Below, in pieces: positions 16,200-17,454 of a DNA stretch of 17,454 nt. The DNA is taken from the NCBI GenBank assembly GCA_023264315.1, contig JALQST010000012.1, positions 1-17,454 on the forward strand, in the 5' to 3' direction. Position 1 is the first letter of the stretch; every line of letters begins with the position of its first letter. A program made the position numbers and the translations under genes. The notes under the pieces were generated by a model. It searched no databases. It was not told the origin of the DNA and was given only the letters and a program-made list of their open reading frames with translations. Origin of the DNA: Nodosilinea sp. BSH.14. Its GTDB lineage: Bacteria > Cyanobacteriota > Cyanobacteriia > Phormidesmidales > Phormidesmidaceae.

Positions 16200-16508
16200 A
16201 TGCCAATTGCTGTTGGAATGATTGAAACCCTGGGTTTCCCGGCTGTCGTGGAAGCGGCTGACGCCATGGTGAAAGCCGCCCGTGTGACCCTGGTGGGCTA
16301 CGAGAAAATCGGTAGTGGTCGCGTCACCGTGATCGTGCGTGGTGATGTGTCTGAAGTGCAAGCGTCCGTGTCCGCTGGGGTGGAATCCGCCAAGCGCGTC
16401 AACGGTGGCGAAGTGCTGTCTACCCACATCATTGCTCGTCCCCACGAAAACCTTGAGTTTGTGTTGCCCATTCGCTACACCGAGGCTGTGGAGCAGTTCC
16501 GAAGCTAG
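16200..16508 (+). CDS. ccmK2: carboxysome shell hexamer protein CcmK2
   Basis: This 102-residue single BMC domain protein forms the hexagonal facets of the beta-carboxysome shell. The sequence is canonical (IAVGMIETLGFPAVVEAADAM), with the pore motif KIGSG at residues 36-40, and RVTVIVRGDVSEVQ and HIIARPHENLEFVLP further on. The ribosome-binding site AAGGAG lies nine bases upstream of the ATG. It ends soon after EQFR, which is the shorter CcmK2 form; its neighbour has the longer tail of CcmK1. The two proteins differ at only eight of the first 102 positions. As first gene of ccmK2-ccmK1-ccmL it is expected to be the most abundant shell component. Confidence 0.95.
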   Translation: MPIAVGMIETLGFPAVVEAADAMVKAARVTLVGYEKIGSGRVTVIVRGDVSEVQASVSAGVESAKRVNGGEVLSTHIIARPHENLEFVLPIRYTEAVEQFRS

Positions 16509-16530
16509 GGTAAACCTCGCTTTATTAGGT

Positions 16531-16583
16531 CGTCGTTTTGGTTCTGTAACCCCGGTCGATGAGACCAAGGTCAATGACCGACG
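16531..16583 (+). other. alternative hairpins in the ccmK2-ccmK1 spacer
   Basis: In the 198-base spacer, CGTCG (16531-16535) can pair with CGACG (16579-16583), and TTGGTTCT (16538-16545) with AGACCAA (16562-16568) with one bulge. The same bases can instead form two small hairpins, GGTC-gatga-GACC (16554-16566) and GGTC-aat-GACC (16569-16579). A third inverted repeat, TAGTC-cgg-GACTA, lies at 16638-16650. The folds could tune the relative expression of ccmK1, but no T-tract follows and the function is unknown. Confidence 0.35.
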
Positions 16584-16706
16584 TTCAGAACAGTGGAAAC
16601 GGCTTTCCTTCTTCAACAACGTGTACCCAAGGGCCGCTAGTCCGGGACTATACAGGTTACGCACACAGCTAGTGAACAATACAAGCTTAAGGAAGGGCTT
16701 ACAAGC

Positions 16707-17045
16707 ATGGCAATTGCAGTTGGTATGGTAGAAACGCTGGGTTTCCCCGCTGTGGTGGAAGCCGCCGATGCGATGGTGAAGGCCGCTCGCGTCACCCTCG
16801 TTGGCTACGAAAAAATTGGTAGCGGTCGCGTTACCGTGATTGTGCGCGGCGATGTGTCTGAGGTGCAAGCCTCCGTGGCCGCTGGTATTGAAAATGTTAA
16901 GCGCGTGAACGGTGGCCAAGTGCTGTCCACCCACATCATCGCTCGCCCCCACGAAAACCTGGAGTTCGTGCTGCCCATCCGCTACACCGAAGCGGTGGAA
17001 CAGTTCCGCGAGAGCGTCAGCGGCATTCGTCCCTACGGCAGATAG
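16707..17045 (+). CDS. ccmK1: carboxysome shell hexamer protein CcmK1
   Basis: This 112-residue BMC domain protein is nearly identical to CcmK2 and carries the same KIGSG pore loop (36-40). It differs at positions 2, 8, 58, 61, 63, 64, 71 and 102, and has a C-terminal extension (ESVSGIRPYGR) that marks the CcmK1 form. AGGAAGGG about nine bases upstream of the ATG is a good ribosome-binding site. Many codons differ silently from ccmK2 (for example in the VTLVGYEKIG stretch), so the pair is an old duplication under strong protein-level constraint. It lies 198 bases after ccmK2 and seven bases before ccmL. Confidence 0.95.
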   Translation: MAIAVGMVETLGFPAVVEAADAMVKAARVTLVGYEKIGSGRVTVIVRGDVSEVQASVAAGIENVKRVNGGQVLSTHIIARPHENLEFVLPIRYTEAVEQFRESVSGIRPYGR

Positions 17046-17052
17046 GTAGGCC

Positions 17053-17355
17053 ATGCTCTTGGCTAAGGTGCGTGGCACGGTGGTTAGCACCTGCAAGGAA
17101 CCCAGCCTCAGCGGTGTGAAGTTTTTGTTGGTGCAGCTCATCAGCGAAACCGGGGACTTGCTCCCCGATTACACCGTAGCGGCGGATGTGGTGGGTGCAG
17201 GGACAGGCGAATGGGTGTTGATTACCCAGGGCAGCGGTGCCCGTCAACATCCCGGCTATGAGGGGCGTCCGGTGGATGCAGCGGTGATCGCCATTGTGGA
17301 TACCGTCAGCCTCGATAGCGGTGCCCTCTACGACAAACGGCACGACTTTAGCTAG
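17053..17355 (+). CDS. ccmL: carboxysome shell vertex protein CcmL
   Basis: CcmL forms the pentamers that cap the vertices of the icosahedral beta-carboxysome shell. The 100-residue sequence fits the EutN/CcmL family: LLAKVRGTVVSTCKEPSLSG at the N-terminus, KFLLVQLI, then VAADVVGAGTGEWVLITQGSGAR, and AVIAIVDTVSL near the C-terminus. The ATG lies seven bases after the ccmK1 stop with AGGTAGG just before it, so the two are co-transcribed. In related genomes ccmM and ccmN follow; they would begin beyond the window. Confidence 0.95.
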   Translation: MLLAKVRGTVVSTCKEPSLSGVKFLLVQLISETGDLLPDYTVAADVVGAGTGEWVLITQGSGARQHPGYEGRPVDAAVIAIVDTVSLDSGALYDKRHDFS

Positions 17356-17380
17356 GGGTAGCCAAGGGGCTATGGCAACC

Positions 17381-17407
17381 GTCCAGGGTTGGGAAACCGC
17401 TCTGGAC
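17381..17407 (+). other. stem-loop downstream of ccmL
   Basis: GTCCAG (17381-17386) pairs with CTGGAC (17402-17407), and the directly stacked GGTT (17387-17390) pairs with AACC (17395-17398), leaving a three-base bulge. It starts 25 bases after the ccmL stop. No T run follows immediately, so it is not a standard intrinsic terminator. It may be an RNA-processing or stability element between ccmL and a downstream ccm gene. Confidence 0.4.
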
Positions 17408-17454
17408 ATTGCCTATCCGGGCTAGTGTGCCCCTGGGTTAGGGCGCTGATTTTT

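Noticed and set aside
16062..17141. 359-codon open frame on the minus strand across both ccmK genes, with an internal protein repeat
   Set aside because: The apparent repeat is only the antisense image of the two similar ccmK genes. The plus-strand genes have clear ribosome-binding sites and family identity.
1..17454. CRISPR array, prophage, toxin-antitoxin or other defence system
   Set aside because: I saw no regularly spaced repeats and no genes of these classes. Apart from the IS1 remnant the content is core metabolism.

Overview
The window is chromosomal DNA of a beta-carboxysome cyanobacterium. The evidence is a ccmK-ccmK-ccmL shell operon, an ndhF/ndhD/chpX CO2-uptake operon, a type III glutamine synthetase (GlnN) and a DUF3747-type cell-wall amidase. 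The DNA is fairly GC-rich, and I saw no HIP1 octamer (GCGATCGC) when scanning by eye. A Leptolyngbya/Nodosilinea-like lineage is my guess, not a demonstrated identity.

Layout. At 1-1101 (+) is the 3' part of clpX, followed two bases later by an alpha/beta hydrolase gene (1104-1967). Next come two similar short palindromic sequences (about 1983-2038) and a decayed IS1-family transposase on the minus strand (2030-2478). Directly beyond it, on the minus strand, lies a RelA/SpoT homologue (2570-4897). It is intact except for a single in-frame TAG at 3608-3610, which separates the two catalytic domains from the TGS/zinc-finger-like/ACT regulatory half. A 670-base divergent spacer holds a good candidate NtcA-activated promoter and a leader hairpin for glnN (5654-7825, +), which ends in a strong terminator. 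A secreted N-acetylmuramoyl-L-alanine amidase (8084-9895, +) converges on a small 2TM-domain protein gene (10053-10568, -), with a REP-like inverted repeat between them. A tRNA-Pro(UGG) gene follows (10727-10800, +).

The right third is a CO2-concentrating locus. On the minus strand, ndhF4-ndhD4-chpX/cupB (15493 down to 10868) encodes the CO2-uptake arm of a specialised NDH-1 complex. Divergently, ccmK2-ccmK1-ccmL (16200-17355, +) encodes hexamer and pentamer shell proteins of the beta-carboxysome. The two operons work together: NDH-1 converts CO2 to bicarbonate in the cytoplasm, and the carboxysome uses that bicarbonate to feed CO2 to Rubisco. The 700-base divergent spacer contains a compact sequence that can fold as a three-way junction (15892-15958), which I cannot match to a known RNA family.

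Most genes here are ordinary core cyanobacterial genes. The points most worth a second look are the amber-split RSH gene, the three-way-junction element before ccmK2, the alternative folds in the ccmK2-ccmK1 spacer and the NtcA-type promoter of glnN. I did not find a clearly new multi-gene system.
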